This document shows positions 30,801-37,382 of a stretch of DNA of 64,000 nt, one piece after another. Both the position numbers and the translations under genes were made by a program. The notes under the pieces are model-generated. The model had not been told where the DNA came from and searched no databases. It saw only the letters and a list, made by a program, of their open reading frames with translations. Source of the stretch: an uncultured Muribaculaceae bacterium (GTDB lineage Bacteria > Bacteroidota > Bacteroidia > Bacteroidales > Muribaculaceae); assembly GCA_910586995.1 (NCBI GenBank), contig CAJUKZ010000001.1:62001-126000 (forward strand), written 5' to 3'. Every line of letters starts with the position of its first letter. The first letter of the stretch is position 1.

Positions 30801-30870
30801 AGCATTATTCTCAAACTGGGGATTTGACCCAGATTCAAAGTATTGGAATAGGCCATTACCTTTGGAATAA
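24826..30870 (+). CDS. RHS/YD-repeat polymorphic toxin with matrixin-like zinc-protease tip
   Basis: A 2014-residue exported protein. A signal peptide (about 1-23) is followed by the N-terminal beta region usual for Bacteroidetes RHS proteins (LSMPLYTIACGNLSIPISLSYG, then GWIGMGWSLNAGG). Many YD repeats form the predicted cocoon from about residue 890. The RHS core ends at SPYSYCAADPVNFVDPTGE (about residue 1818). The variable tip of about 196 residues then changes to AT-rich coding DNA. It carries HEYGHGLGLEH (His1943, Glu1944, His1947, Gly1950, His1953) and NIMTP (Met1961), matching the metzincin/matrixin HExxHxxGxxH site and Met-turn. The tip is probably a contact-delivered protease toxin; the next gene is the candidate immunity protein. 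The delivery route is not visible: no VgrG or T6SS gene is in the window. Confidence 0.88.
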   Translation: MRLSPKYTVLSLLMLAAVPVSAEDGVDFTQAAALRDPVALPSPEVATYGKYADDQMSPATGAGTLSMPLYTIACGNLSIPISLSYGLRGYKADEASGWIGMGWSLNAGGSICRRVVGLPDENDDFNIQSCRTLTDIEAPEYFKNLMTGKTDSSRDIYSYSVAGHSGTFLLTKDDGVYKVIQLPKQQVDIQCIEAADGNFDFKIVASDGSVYIFDVREESDFLSQADSYNSTSADYGYTAVTTWHLSRMSSPQGEETVDFEYADAPQWTKTHDSGGISTTLSSTNGILWEGMPKNLSPRLGGSRTTYINQRVLRRIKTRTATVEFGISSLKDVPTGFDGSPVCISGMTVYSPDGAEVRTAEFTSALNHGRLFLNSVDIRSGEVSLEHRDFSYHHLGASRCGDLFGYANCYFFNDNQYRSILLQDGNINPRRLPDATFVTDGAMSGWSSSMGISVKYEYEQSTVPYRGDKTAAIGLRIRSIITTDKVSGRQRIRTFGYSDPVCSISLEEIGMEFFAALSGSLLVDLAGYENYTLTLTLSGRSRSAGHAFENANIYYGNVTETISGSGMDTPLRTVYEFDTPRCRLVRGLGANYGPTSGSSKRRVRSNGGEQWYYSNVGNLNLQLMSVPPLNTYFVENYMEKAPIVCKTVYRCDSDGKYIPEAVERYSYKMFDEQTLHTGINYEILIRQNANRMGGYDFKSKDDFCINDIMTTSARVICDSVTTVRYFDGGDSTTTVVLNHFGRISRELLSGMKPYHKSKHPILVYPMVKNAVVVDSSEIMPWPGEVLFAYGRDEGAEMIPTATTTTTGSRKIYRRTVTSHEKSINPSGAKPQMAAMLPVEEMWVVDDTDTLRREFSYSQANGIWRTQRLSVRYGANPPADEILFGGYDASGHPLSVRRRGQPETAYSWIGDMLSSHSIAGTRLEWNYSSIPLVGYTGIRTPDGAEMRYSYEGGRLAQETRADGTVLKKYEYSLYTDTHPRNEITTSVLAGEDFSAMAETTIVYDGFGDEIAGIERDAGGDGVDITTYTEYDAVGRQVRKWMPLPTSGGNLPSVDGLMSLAKSYYDDETAYASTDYLGRPGTNTMAVTQPGALMQDYPATTSLRLNDAGKSLYNCLRYSVSGDRLTCHGPYGKGELTVSVELDPEKHISLVFTDMLGHKVLERKCTGNVYSPDEIADTYFVNDAFGTPIVVLQPMAQTTGLGKPGDFSLSSSADISRYAFVYVYDGRRQLRSVRVPGCDAVETMYDADGRPVFSRDGNLRAQGKRRYMRYDRAGRVHEEGICDDVVDESLWLAAEAADTSGIANAYVLKSYYYDSYDAVPDESVMASAPADYNGSPLGLLTATRTAVFTSDSVFSGKYNLAVNFYDSDGNIMRYKLVDYGNNVYLSDMDYTRAGQLIGVSDEAHVGGRIFSGGYRSALDRFGRTAAVTAGYGEGDRVMAAAYGYNPVGLLSSISLPGLCEERAYNLRGQPAAISSPVYEEILRYEDGIQTPTVTGRTSEREFRLYGDLRRSYHYSYDGLGRLAMANSHDEQAHSWGRFALEREFDLNSNIVRLTRSGVFARGVYDMVDNISIGYDGNQLCSLRDDAETVPLESSLDIPMADCADSSFGYDANGNLTSDPSRGITHIEYSPAGRPLRISLADGSGIEYVHDADGTRLEEIVSKPEYIKTRHSYRGAFEFEDDAPVRYNVPTGYFDSDGTLYSYTKDFQGNVVAVTSADSAGSFNIHQLTAYYPDGMPYPQEALINYGVKPVLLLGRSNRYKYSAKELTTSGGANFYDFEARNLAIGLGIFDSPDRKAVDYPSLSPYSYCAADPVNFVDPTGESGEAVYDFENMKITVYSHFYMYGRDLNDYTATRIINSISDIWNTDISLFGYSVEFVLTYEIVDSYETAFEIASKNTSPKNNFACVDHTDRDEHNVSWSGKKEHEHGTNVMYFDTNEIGFYTPYAHEYGHGLGLEHEKMHKNIMTPKGEKILRGDQTYRELVIHDREVWSQHLHIALFSNWGFDPDSKYWNRPLPLE
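28984..30279 (+). repeat. RHS core repeat, copy 1 (1296 bp)
   Basis: This part of the RHS core is repeated at 31432-32727 with the same length and no visible indels. The translated copies differ at about eight of 432 residues, all near the two ends; the central part of about 800 bp appears identical. The end of the repeat is the conserved VDPTGE boundary before the variable tip. Confidence 0.9.
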
Positions 30871-30893
30871 ATATCAATAAATACATCATACAT

Positions 30894-31424
30894 ATGAAAT
30901 ATCTAATATTATTAATCTCAGGTCTTCTTTGCATAATCTGTGCTTCGTCTAAAATCAATAATATGGAAGATGGGATTGCTGCGGATTCCGTCTCACCGTA
31001 CAAATTCGGTACGCCACCACGTACACCCTCAATTAGTTTAGACTATCGTATTTTAAGAGATTCCTTATTATATAAAATTTCGGATAGAGGCCTTGACAGT
31101 TTATGGCAGAATAATACGATAGAGTTCGGAAGATCTGAACTTTTGGCCGAAGAAATGATGCAAAGGTATGGAATAACAATGTATACAGACTCTGCTTTGA
31201 TGCTGAAGCATTTTGGAAAGCCGGATGACAAAATCGTTACGATGAAACCATTCCCGAGATATCCGAATGATTGGGGTGGTGGTTCGTTGCCATATACTCA
31301 GTATTTTTACATTTATTACCAAAAATGGAGTAATAACACCGAGATTCGCTTCTGGTATAGGTTCAGTTATAATGCAAACGATTCATTATTAGGAATTGTC
31401 TGCGATGATTTAAACCTACTATAG
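30894..31424 (+). CDS. Candidate immunity lipoprotein for the zinc-protease tip
   Basis: A 176-residue exported protein directly after the RHS gene (23 bp), the usual place for an immunity gene. A signal peptide with Cys13 and Cys16 (GLLCIICASS) could be a lipobox. The body has DSLWQNNTIEFGRSELLAEE and ALMLKHFGKPDD, both shared with the paralogue at 36020. No known family is recognised. Export fits neutralising a protease in the periplasm or at the envelope. Its stop is followed after one base by the ATG of the orphan RHS fragment. Confidence 0.65.
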   Translation: MKYLILLISGLLCIICASSKINNMEDGIAADSVSPYKFGTPPRTPSISLDYRILRDSLLYKISDRGLDSLWQNNTIEFGRSELLAEEMMQRYGITMYTDSALMLKHFGKPDDKIVTMKPFPRYPNDWGGGSLPYTQYFYIYYQKWSNNTEIRFWYRFSYNANDSLLGIVCDDLNLL

Positions 31425-31425
31425 T

Positions 31426-33339
31426 ATGAGGTACACTCGGGCGGGGCAGTTGATCGGTGTGAGTGATGAGGCTCACGTGGGCGGACAGATTTTCTCCGGC
31501 GGATACCGCTCTGCGCTCGACCGATTCGGGCGTACTACCGCAGTGACAGCCGGATATGGTGGGGGAGACAGGGTGATGGCTGCTGCGTATAGCTACAATC
31601 CTGTGGGCTTGCTTTCTTCGATCTCCCTGCCGGGACTGTGCGAGGAGCGCGCCTACAATCTGCGCGGACAACCGGCGGCAATATCATCTCCGGTATATGA
31701 GGAGATTCTAAGATATGAGGACGGCATACAGACGCCGACAGTCACCGGCAGGACCTCCGAGCGCGAGTTCCGCCTCTACGGCGATCTACGGCGCAGCTAC
31801 CACTACTCCTACGATGGTCTGGGCAGGCTGGCAATGGCCAACTCCCACGACGAACAGGCTCATTCCTGGGGACGCTTTGCACTGGAGCGGGAATTTGACC
31901 TCAACAGCAATATCGTGCGCCTGACACGCTCTGGTGTCTTCGCTCGGGGTGTGTATGATATGGTCGACAATATATCCATAGGCTACGACGGCAACCAATT
32001 GTGCTCGTTGCGGGATGATGCGGAGACCGTGCCACTGGAGTCGTCGCTCGACATCCCGATGGCCGACTGTGCCGACAGCAGCTTCGGATATGATGCCAAC
32101 GGCAACCTGACTTCCGACCCCTCGCGCGGGATTACCCACATAGAATACTCCCCGGCTGGACGACCGCTGAGGATAAGTCTCGCCGACGGTTCGGGAATCG
32201 AATATGTGCACGACGCCGACGGTACACGACTCGAGGAGATTGTCTCGAAGCCGGAATATATCAAGACCCGCCACAGCTACCGCGGGGCGTTCGAGTTTGA
32301 GGACGACGCGCCCGTGCGCTACAACGTACCCACAGGATACTTCGATTCCGACGGTACTCTCTACAGCTACACCAAGGACTTTCAAGGCAATGTGGTGGCC
32401 GTGACGAGTGCCGACACGGCCGGATCGTTCAATATACATCAGCTCACGGCCTACTACCCTGACGGTATGCCATATCCGCAGGAGGCTCTGATAAACTCCG
32501 GTGTAAAGCCCGTGCTACCGCTCGGGCGCTCCAACCGCTATAAATACTCCGCAAAAGAGCTCACAACCTCAGGCGGAGCTAACTTCTACGACTTCGAAGC
32601 CCGAAACCTCGCAATTGGTCTCGGAATCTTCGATAGCCCGGACCGTAAAGCAGCGGACTACCCCAGCCTATCCCCCTACAGCTACTGCGCCGCAGACCCC
32701 GTGAACTTCGTCGATCCAACAGGGGAAGCCTGGTATTCGCTCTTAAACAAAGATAACGGTGAATTTGAAATCCATTACACAGAGATACAAAGTGTTGAAG
32801 AATTTGAGAAATCAGGCATAGAAGGTACTTACGAAGGAGAGATTGTCGTAGTATTCAATGGCTCTATAAACGAAAGCCTGAGTAAGGATGGTAAAATCTA
32901 TGGAGAAGGGGCCGTAATAGCGACTGCGACTGTATATGGTGCAGATGGTCCGGATGATATATTCTCCTATGATGCATTTACGATGTCTTCAAATTTTGAA
33001 AAATTTGGGGCAATTGCAGATGGACGATACAATGTATACTATAAAAAAAGAGGAAAAGGCGGAAAACTTTCTTCTAATTATGCCGTCAACGACGGTATGC
33101 CTGTCGATTGCATTAATGGAACAAATCCAAGCCCATCTGCGTATTCTCCCTTTTCAAAAACTCAGAAGAACGGAATATACATTCATTCAACCAATAGAGA
33201 TGGAACTGCTTGCGACTGGCCCAAACGTAATATAGCCGTTTCAACAGGTTGTCTATTGATTTCAGCAAAAGACTGGCCTAAATTCATGAAGCAAATTGGA
33301 GAAAATAACTTTATTATGTATCTAAAGCGCAGAAAATGA
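31426..33339 (+). CDS. Orphan RHS tip with L,D-transpeptidase-like C-terminal domain
   Basis: A 637-residue reading frame that lacks the signal peptide and the first two thirds of an RHS protein. Residues 3-434 duplicate the end of the RHS core of the 24826 gene. After VDPTGE the tip of about 203 residues is unrelated to the zinc-protease tip. It holds GIYIHSTN (His587) and, 19 residues on, VSTGCLLIS (Ser606-Thr-Gly-Cys609), the His/SxGC pattern of YkuD-type L,D-transpeptidases and of the Tlde1-type toxins that attack peptidoglycan. Without a signal it is probably not secreted as it stands; it more likely serves as a donor for recombination into the full-length gene. The two genes after it are candidate immunity genes. 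Confidence 0.8.
   Translation: MRYTRAGQLIGVSDEAHVGGQIFSGGYRSALDRFGRTTAVTAGYGGGDRVMAAAYSYNPVGLLSSISLPGLCEERAYNLRGQPAAISSPVYEEILRYEDGIQTPTVTGRTSEREFRLYGDLRRSYHYSYDGLGRLAMANSHDEQAHSWGRFALEREFDLNSNIVRLTRSGVFARGVYDMVDNISIGYDGNQLCSLRDDAETVPLESSLDIPMADCADSSFGYDANGNLTSDPSRGITHIEYSPAGRPLRISLADGSGIEYVHDADGTRLEEIVSKPEYIKTRHSYRGAFEFEDDAPVRYNVPTGYFDSDGTLYSYTKDFQGNVVAVTSADTAGSFNIHQLTAYYPDGMPYPQEALINSGVKPVLPLGRSNRYKYSAKELTTSGGANFYDFEARNLAIGLGIFDSPDRKAADYPSLSPYSYCAADPVNFVDPTGEAWYSLLNKDNGEFEIHYTEIQSVEEFEKSGIEGTYEGEIVVVFNGSINESLSKDGKIYGEGAVIATATVYGADGPDDIFSYDAFTMSSNFEKFGAIADGRYNVYYKKRGKGGKLSSNYAVNDGMPVDCINGTNPSPSAYSPFSKTQKNGIYIHSTNRDGTACDWPKRNIAVSTGCLLISAKDWPKFMKQIGENNFIMYLKRRK
31432..32727 (+). repeat. RHS core repeat, copy 2 (1296 bp)
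   Basis: Near-identical copy of 28984-30279. It begins at tacactcggg, just inside the ATG of the orphan tip, and ends at the VDPTGE boundary. The equal length and long identical centre point to recent duplication or gene conversion. Confidence 0.9.
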
Positions 33340-33860
33340 AAAGAATATTTCTGATAACAGCACTTGCAATTATACTTCTGAGCACCAAAGCATATTGCAA
33401 AAAGATGCCTGTTTTTAATGCGGACGTTTATCCCTATAACGTGCCAATTCCATACTATGCAGATAGCACAACAATTGAGCCAATCGGCTTCATATACCAA
33501 TCCAGTGGTGATGATCTCGCTTTTAATGCAGAAATAACTGAAATGTCCCAAAATAGATTCTTTGTACATCTGTGTGAACTTTATTCTGATTTCGATTATT
33601 ATGGAATGAATGTCTGGATAAACAAGACAAATGTAATAGCCTGGGTGCTAACAAGAAGCGGAGAAGACGGCACACAGGAGATACTGCTATACGATAAACC
33701 GGATGGAGAATTTCAAAGAATAACATATCTTGATGCAGAGAGTTGGTTATCAATAATTCTTGATTATGCACTAAAGGGTGAAGATAGATGGATTAAAACT
33801 ATGTTTTCTAAAAATGGAGAGATTTTAGAAGGATGGATTAAATACTTTAAACGAGCATAA
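33336..33860 (+). CDS. Candidate immunity protein for the L,D-transpeptidase-like tip, copy a
   Basis: A 174-residue exported protein with a signal peptide ending near YCK. It overlaps the stop of the orphan RHS tip by 4 bp, so it is coupled to it. The body has YPYNVPIPYYADSTTIEPIG, NVWINKTNVIAWV and LDYALKGEDRWIKT. All three are matched in the next gene, so the two are tandem paralogues. No family is recognised. An exported inhibitor fits a toxin that acts on peptidoglycan. Confidence 0.65.
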   Translation: MKRIFLITALAIILLSTKAYCKKMPVFNADVYPYNVPIPYYADSTTIEPIGFIYQSSGDDLAFNAEITEMSQNRFFVHLCELYSDFDYYGMNVWINKTNVIAWVLTRSGEDGTQEILLYDKPDGEFQRITYLDAESWLSIILDYALKGEDRWIKTMFSKNGEILEGWIKYFKRA

Positions 33861-33930
33861 TCTTATCCAATTGAATTCCACCATACAAATTATACTACCA
33901 TAGCTTAACTATATAATTCAATATCGACAG

Positions 33931-34461
33931 ATGAAAAGTTTAAATTTACTCACATTGATAATTATAATTGCATTGTCAAATATAGAAGCTTATGGAGAAC
34001 TACGATACGACTTCTATCCTTCAATATATCCATTTGATACACCTGTAGCTTATTATCAGGACAGTATATCGATAAAACCCGCAGGATATCTTATTCAAAA
34101 ATCAAATCTATATGAATGCAAAGCCATAGATATTTCTAATGCGCGAATAGAAGTATGCGTAGAAAAATATGGCGATAAAGATATACAACCATTCAATTGC
34201 TGGATTGACAAAGCGAACATCGTTGTATGGGGACGTCCTATGTATGAGAATGGTTACAGTAGAATAGAATTGTATGATTTTTATAATGGCCACAGTACTG
34301 AAATGTATTTCGATGAATATATTACAGAACCCCTTATTGTATTGGATATAGCGATGAAAGACGATATAATATGGATTGAAACATTAATATGGTATAATAG
34401 ACGGTTATATAGAGGTTGGACTAATTGCTTCTGTCAGGACATATATAGAAAGCCTAAATAA
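33931..34461 (+). CDS. Candidate immunity protein, copy b (tandem paralogue)
   Basis: A 176-residue exported protein with the same layout as the preceding one: signal peptide, YPFDTPVAYYQDSISIKPAG, NCWIDKANIVVWG, LDIAMKDDIIWIET and a C-terminal GWTNCF. The 70 bp gap between the two holds no visible feature. Two diverged immunity paralogues behind one tip could cover toxin variants. The assignment rests on position and paralogy only. Confidence 0.6.
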   Translation: MKSLNLLTLIIIIALSNIEAYGELRYDFYPSIYPFDTPVAYYQDSISIKPAGYLIQKSNLYECKAIDISNARIEVCVEKYGDKDIQPFNCWIDKANIVVWGRPMYENGYSRIELYDFYNGHSTEMYFDEYITEPLIVLDIAMKDDIIWIETLIWYNRRLYRGWTNCFCQDIYRKPK

Positions 34462-34496
34462 ACTATCTATATTCATAATAGATTTTTCAGACAAAC

Positions 34497-34675
34497 TCTA
34501 CCTTTCGGACATGGATTACACTCGGGCGGGGCAGTTGATCGGTGTGAGTGATGTGGCTCACGTGGGCGGGCGGATTTTCTCCGGCGGATACCGCTCTGAG
34601 CGTACTGCCGGGGTGTGTATGATATGATCGACAATATATCTATCGGCTACGACGGCAACCAATTGTGCTCCTTGC
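34497..34675 (+). pseudogene. Decayed RHS fragment A
   Basis: Matches the 28964-29070 region of the RHS gene (ctacctttcggacatgg, then the 80 bp anchor). It then jumps by internal deletions to bits near 29079 and 29498-29562 (gacggcaaccaattgtgctc). No tip remains. It lies between immunity genes of two different cassettes. Confidence 0.85.
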
Positions 34676-34731
34676 AAAAACAGGAAAGTGACTTATAGTC
34701 TGAATCAACGGATCAAGAAAATAAAATACGT

Positions 34732-35310
34732 ATGATAGCGCGAATTATAAAACTACTTGTTATACTTGCCATAACTTTATTCTACCCGAGAATAGAGGCT
34801 AGTGAGGATCACCAATTTTTGCATAATGTATACGATCTTGCCATATTAAAGATGGATAAGATAGATAATTCAAAAGTATCTGATAAATTTATTCAGACAG
34901 CGAATGAAGTGGATTATTGGAATAATAATAGACAGGCCAATTGGTATATCAGCGAGCTTTTTGAAGTGAAAAACAATACTTTTTATATACTTCTTCGCGA
35001 TTTATATTTTATTCGCTATTACTATCTTTGTAAACAATCAAAAGATTGTAGATATCCGATTATTGTATGTTTATGCAACGGAAGTATGGGTGGGGAAACT
35101 ATTGATTATTTCGAAATAGACTGGGATAAAGACATTCTATTTGTCGAAAAAAGGATTAGATATAACCCTGTTCCCCTCTATGAAAAGGAGAAGATAGGTA
35201 TTCATAAGACAACGTATAATCTTGCTGATGATTTCAAAATTATAAGTCGAGACCGCTGCCATGGATATTTTGATAATAATATGATTGTAAACTTGTTTAT
35301 TCCCGAATAG
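34732..35310 (+). CDS. Orphan immunity-type exported protein, pair 1 first gene
   Basis: A 192-residue protein with a signal peptide (to about ASED). The core has NWYISELFEVKNNTFYILL, an aromatic YFIRYYYLC stretch, CRYPIIVCLC and GSMGGETIDYFEI. All are matched in the gene at 36801. It follows RHS fragment A and is followed after 2 bp by a second small exported protein, so the two form a unit. No family is recognised. Role inferred: immunity to a tip that has been lost from this locus. Confidence 0.6.
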   Translation: MIARIIKLLVILAITLFYPRIEASEDHQFLHNVYDLAILKMDKIDNSKVSDKFIQTANEVDYWNNNRQANWYISELFEVKNNTFYILLRDLYFIRYYYLCKQSKDCRYPIIVCLCNGSMGGETIDYFEIDWDKDILFVEKRIRYNPVPLYEKEKIGIHKTTYNLADDFKIISRDRCHGYFDNNMIVNLFIPE

Positions 35311-35312
35311 TT

Positions 35313-35807
35313 ATGAAATATATATTATTCATATTTATTTTATGCATTACAAATTTTTTTGTTAGTGCCGAGGAAAAATGCGAATTCCCTAATTCTGTAG
35401 AAGATCTTTTGTCTTTGAGAAAGTATGAAAAGATGGATACTGATAGTGTGTACTACTATTTAAGACAATATCAGGATGATCGTGGCAATTACAGATTTTT
35501 CAAATTGTACGAGGGTGTGTTTAATAATACGCCGATCCTAATCTATATGATGCAGAATTCTGATATTCATATAATCTACGGTTGTTTGAATCCATATACA
35601 GAAAGATACCCGTCCACATTATTGCTATGGAGACAAAATAGCAACGGAATCACGGATTGGTTTAAAATTAAAGATGGTATTATATATACTTATAAGCTGT
35701 TTCGAATATGGGATTTATATTATATCGCGGAGCAATCATTTAAGATAGCAAACTCCATTTTCACTCACCTTAGTAGTAAAGAAACAGGAGTTTTAGCTGC
35801 AGATTAG
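35313..35807 (+). CDS. Orphan immunity-type exported protein, pair 1 second gene
   Basis: A 164-residue protein with a signal peptide ending near VSAEE. It shares YEKMDTDSVYYYL, LNPYTERYPSTLLLWR and ITDWFKIKDGIIYTY with the gene at 37379, so the whole two-gene unit is duplicated in the island. No catalytic motif or family is recognised. The strict pairing suggests that both proteins are needed against one toxin, or that one is a small partner of the other. Confidence 0.6.
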   Translation: MKYILFIFILCITNFFVSAEEKCEFPNSVEDLLSLRKYEKMDTDSVYYYLRQYQDDRGNYRFFKLYEGVFNNTPILIYMMQNSDIHIIYGCLNPYTERYPSTLLLWRQNSNGITDWFKIKDGIIYTYKLFRIWDLYYIAEQSFKIANSIFTHLSSKETGVLAAD

Positions 35808-35815
35808 AAAATAAT

Positions 35816-36003
35816 TGGTAAAGACTCGCCACAGCTACCGCAGGGTGTTCGAGTTTGGAGACGACGCACCCATATGCTAAAACGTAGCTACATTTACTTA
35901 CATAGGCACGGTCTTGACTTATCCCACAAATAAAAAAATGAAGCCTATATGAACTATAGATCTAATCCATCTAATATGTATTGGAATAAGGTAATTTATG
36001 ATT
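35816..36003 (+). pseudogene. Decayed RHS fragment B with remnant of a zinc-protease tip
   Basis: Bases 35816-35892 match RHS core DNA near 29817-29890 (cgccacagctaccgc, gttcgagttt), now with a stop codon. From 35898 another frame reads LHRHGLDLSHK, then a stop, then NPSNMYWNK. This parallels the zinc site (GHGLGLEHEK) and the C-terminal DPDSKYWNR of the intact tip, with the segment between them deleted. The next gene is a paralogue of the zinc-protease immunity candidate, which supports the reading. Confidence 0.6.
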
Positions 36004-36019
36004 ATAATATGATTCAACT

Positions 36020-36466
36020 ATGCAACGGCAATTAATTTTCTGGATTCTAACGATTTCTTTAATTATTTCACCTATTTTTTTAGCATGCTCAAAACAGCCT
36101 AAAAAAGATTATCTCACAGAACTGTTGAGACTTCACCCGGATAGTCTTTGGCGAATGAACACTATAAATTATTCACGCCCAGTTAGCCTCGCCGAGAAAC
36201 TTATAAATGACTATAACTTACGAACAGCAGATTCTTCGACAATGTTAAAAATACTCGGAAAACCCGATGATGTTTACTCAGGAAAACCTTCATGGATGTT
36301 AAGTGGAGAAGAATTTGATGACGCTCGACAGCATATAACGATTTTTTGGTACTATGGATACCATTATGGTGACTCAATACGTGATACTCCACGTTTGGAT
36401 TATGGCTTTACTTATGATAGTAAAGGGAAATTAATTTGGATTAGACATTTAGATATCTTCTTATAG
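36020..36466 (+). CDS. Paralogue of the zinc-protease immunity lipoprotein
   Basis: A 148-residue lipoprotein with lipobox FLAC (Cys23). It shares DSLWRMNTINYSRPVSLAEK and TMLKILGKPDD with the 30894 protein (DSLWQNNTIEFGRSELLAEE, LMLKHFGKPDD). It stands directly after a remnant of a zinc-protease tip, so it is probably the surviving immunity gene of an older cassette of the same toxin type. Function is inferred. Confidence 0.65.
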   Translation: MQRQLIFWILTISLIISPIFLACSKQPKKDYLTELLRLHPDSLWRMNTINYSRPVSLAEKLINDYNLRTADSSTMLKILGKPDDVYSGKPSWMLSGEEFDDARQHITIFWYYGYHYGDSIRDTPRLDYGFTYDSKGKLIWIRHLDIFL

Positions 36467-36501
36467 CTATGAAATCCTAAGAGAATTTAAAAATAGTGGC
36501 A

Positions 36502-36797
36502 ACATTTTGTGCTATAGGCTTGGGGATTACAGGAATAATGTCTACCTTTCGGACATGGATTACTCTCGGGCGGGGCAGTTGATCGGTGTGAGCGATGAGG
36601 CTCATGTGGGCGGGCAGATTTTCTCCGGCGGATACCGCTCTGCGCTCGACCGATTCGGGCGTACTGCCGCAATAATACCTTAAACGGCCGATATTCTTAT
36701 GACCTGACAGGAAATGTCCGTATATCAAATACCAACAAATACGTATCATACATTATAACCGAGATTAGAATAAACGGAGAACCCAAAGAAATCAAAT
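36502..36797 (+). pseudogene. Decayed RHS fragment C with a YD-like tail
   Basis: Bases 36502-36671 match the RHS gene from about 28926 to 29093, including the shared anchor. After the break at gccgcaata a different frame reads GRYSYDLTGNVRISNTN and ends EIRINGEPKEIK at the stop at 36797-36799. The tail looks like a diverged YD repeat from another RHS protein or the end of a lost tip. It is non-coding as it stands. Confidence 0.75.
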
Positions 36798-36800
36798 AGG

Positions 36801-37382
36801 ATGAACCATTCAAGATTCATATTATTCATATTATTTATATTATCGTCTGTAAAGCTTTTTTCAGAAGATAAGCTCGAGTATCCACTATCTATTTATGAAC
36901 TTTATAGATACGATGTGCACCCAATTGACGATGCTGTTGTAGAAGAAAATTATTATCAAATTGCAAATGAAATAAACGTAGATTATTATAACACTCTTAT
37001 AAAATGGTACATCACAGACAAATTTAAAATAGGAGAAAATACATATTTTATACTCTATAAAGATTGCTATTTTTATCGTTATTGCTATTTATGCTCGGCA
37101 TCGGAAAAATTCAGATACCCGAGGATGATTTTATTATGTACAATAGGCATGGGCGGAGATACGCCTGACTATTTTGAAATAAATGCAGCCAATAATACTG
37201 TAGAAGTCATAAAAAGAAATTTTATTAAAACTATTTCAGATTATCCTCAGAAAGACAATTTTAGAGTTTCGTATACGATTTATGATCTTTCCGACGAATT
37301 AAAAATTAAATCATCCAAAATTGAAACTGAGGATTGTGGCGTTGAAGTTTATCTTTCTGTATTTTCAAAGGAAGCATTATGA
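36801..37382 (+). CDS. Orphan immunity-type exported protein, pair 2 first gene
   Basis: A 193-residue protein with a signal peptide ending near LFSED, homologous to the 34732 protein. Shared stretches include IKWYITDKFKIGENTYFILY, YFYRYCYLC, FRYPRMILLC and GMGGDTPDYFEI. It overlaps its partner by ATGA, so the pair is coupled. It follows RHS fragment C. No family is recognised. Confidence 0.6.
   Translation: MNHSRFILFILFILSSVKLFSEDKLEYPLSIYELYRYDVHPIDDAVVEENYYQIANEINVDYYNTLIKWYITDKFKIGENTYFILYKDCYFYRYCYLCSASEKFRYPRMILLCTIGMGGDTPDYFEINAANNTVEVIKRNFIKTISDYPQKDNFRVSYTIYDLSDELKIKSSKIETEDCGVEVYLSVFSKEAL

Noticed and set aside
31786..32439. 217-codon minus-strand frame inside the RHS repeat, with a near-copy at 29338-29937
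   Set aside because: It exists twice only because the RHS core is duplicated; the plus-strand YD-repeat frame is the real one.
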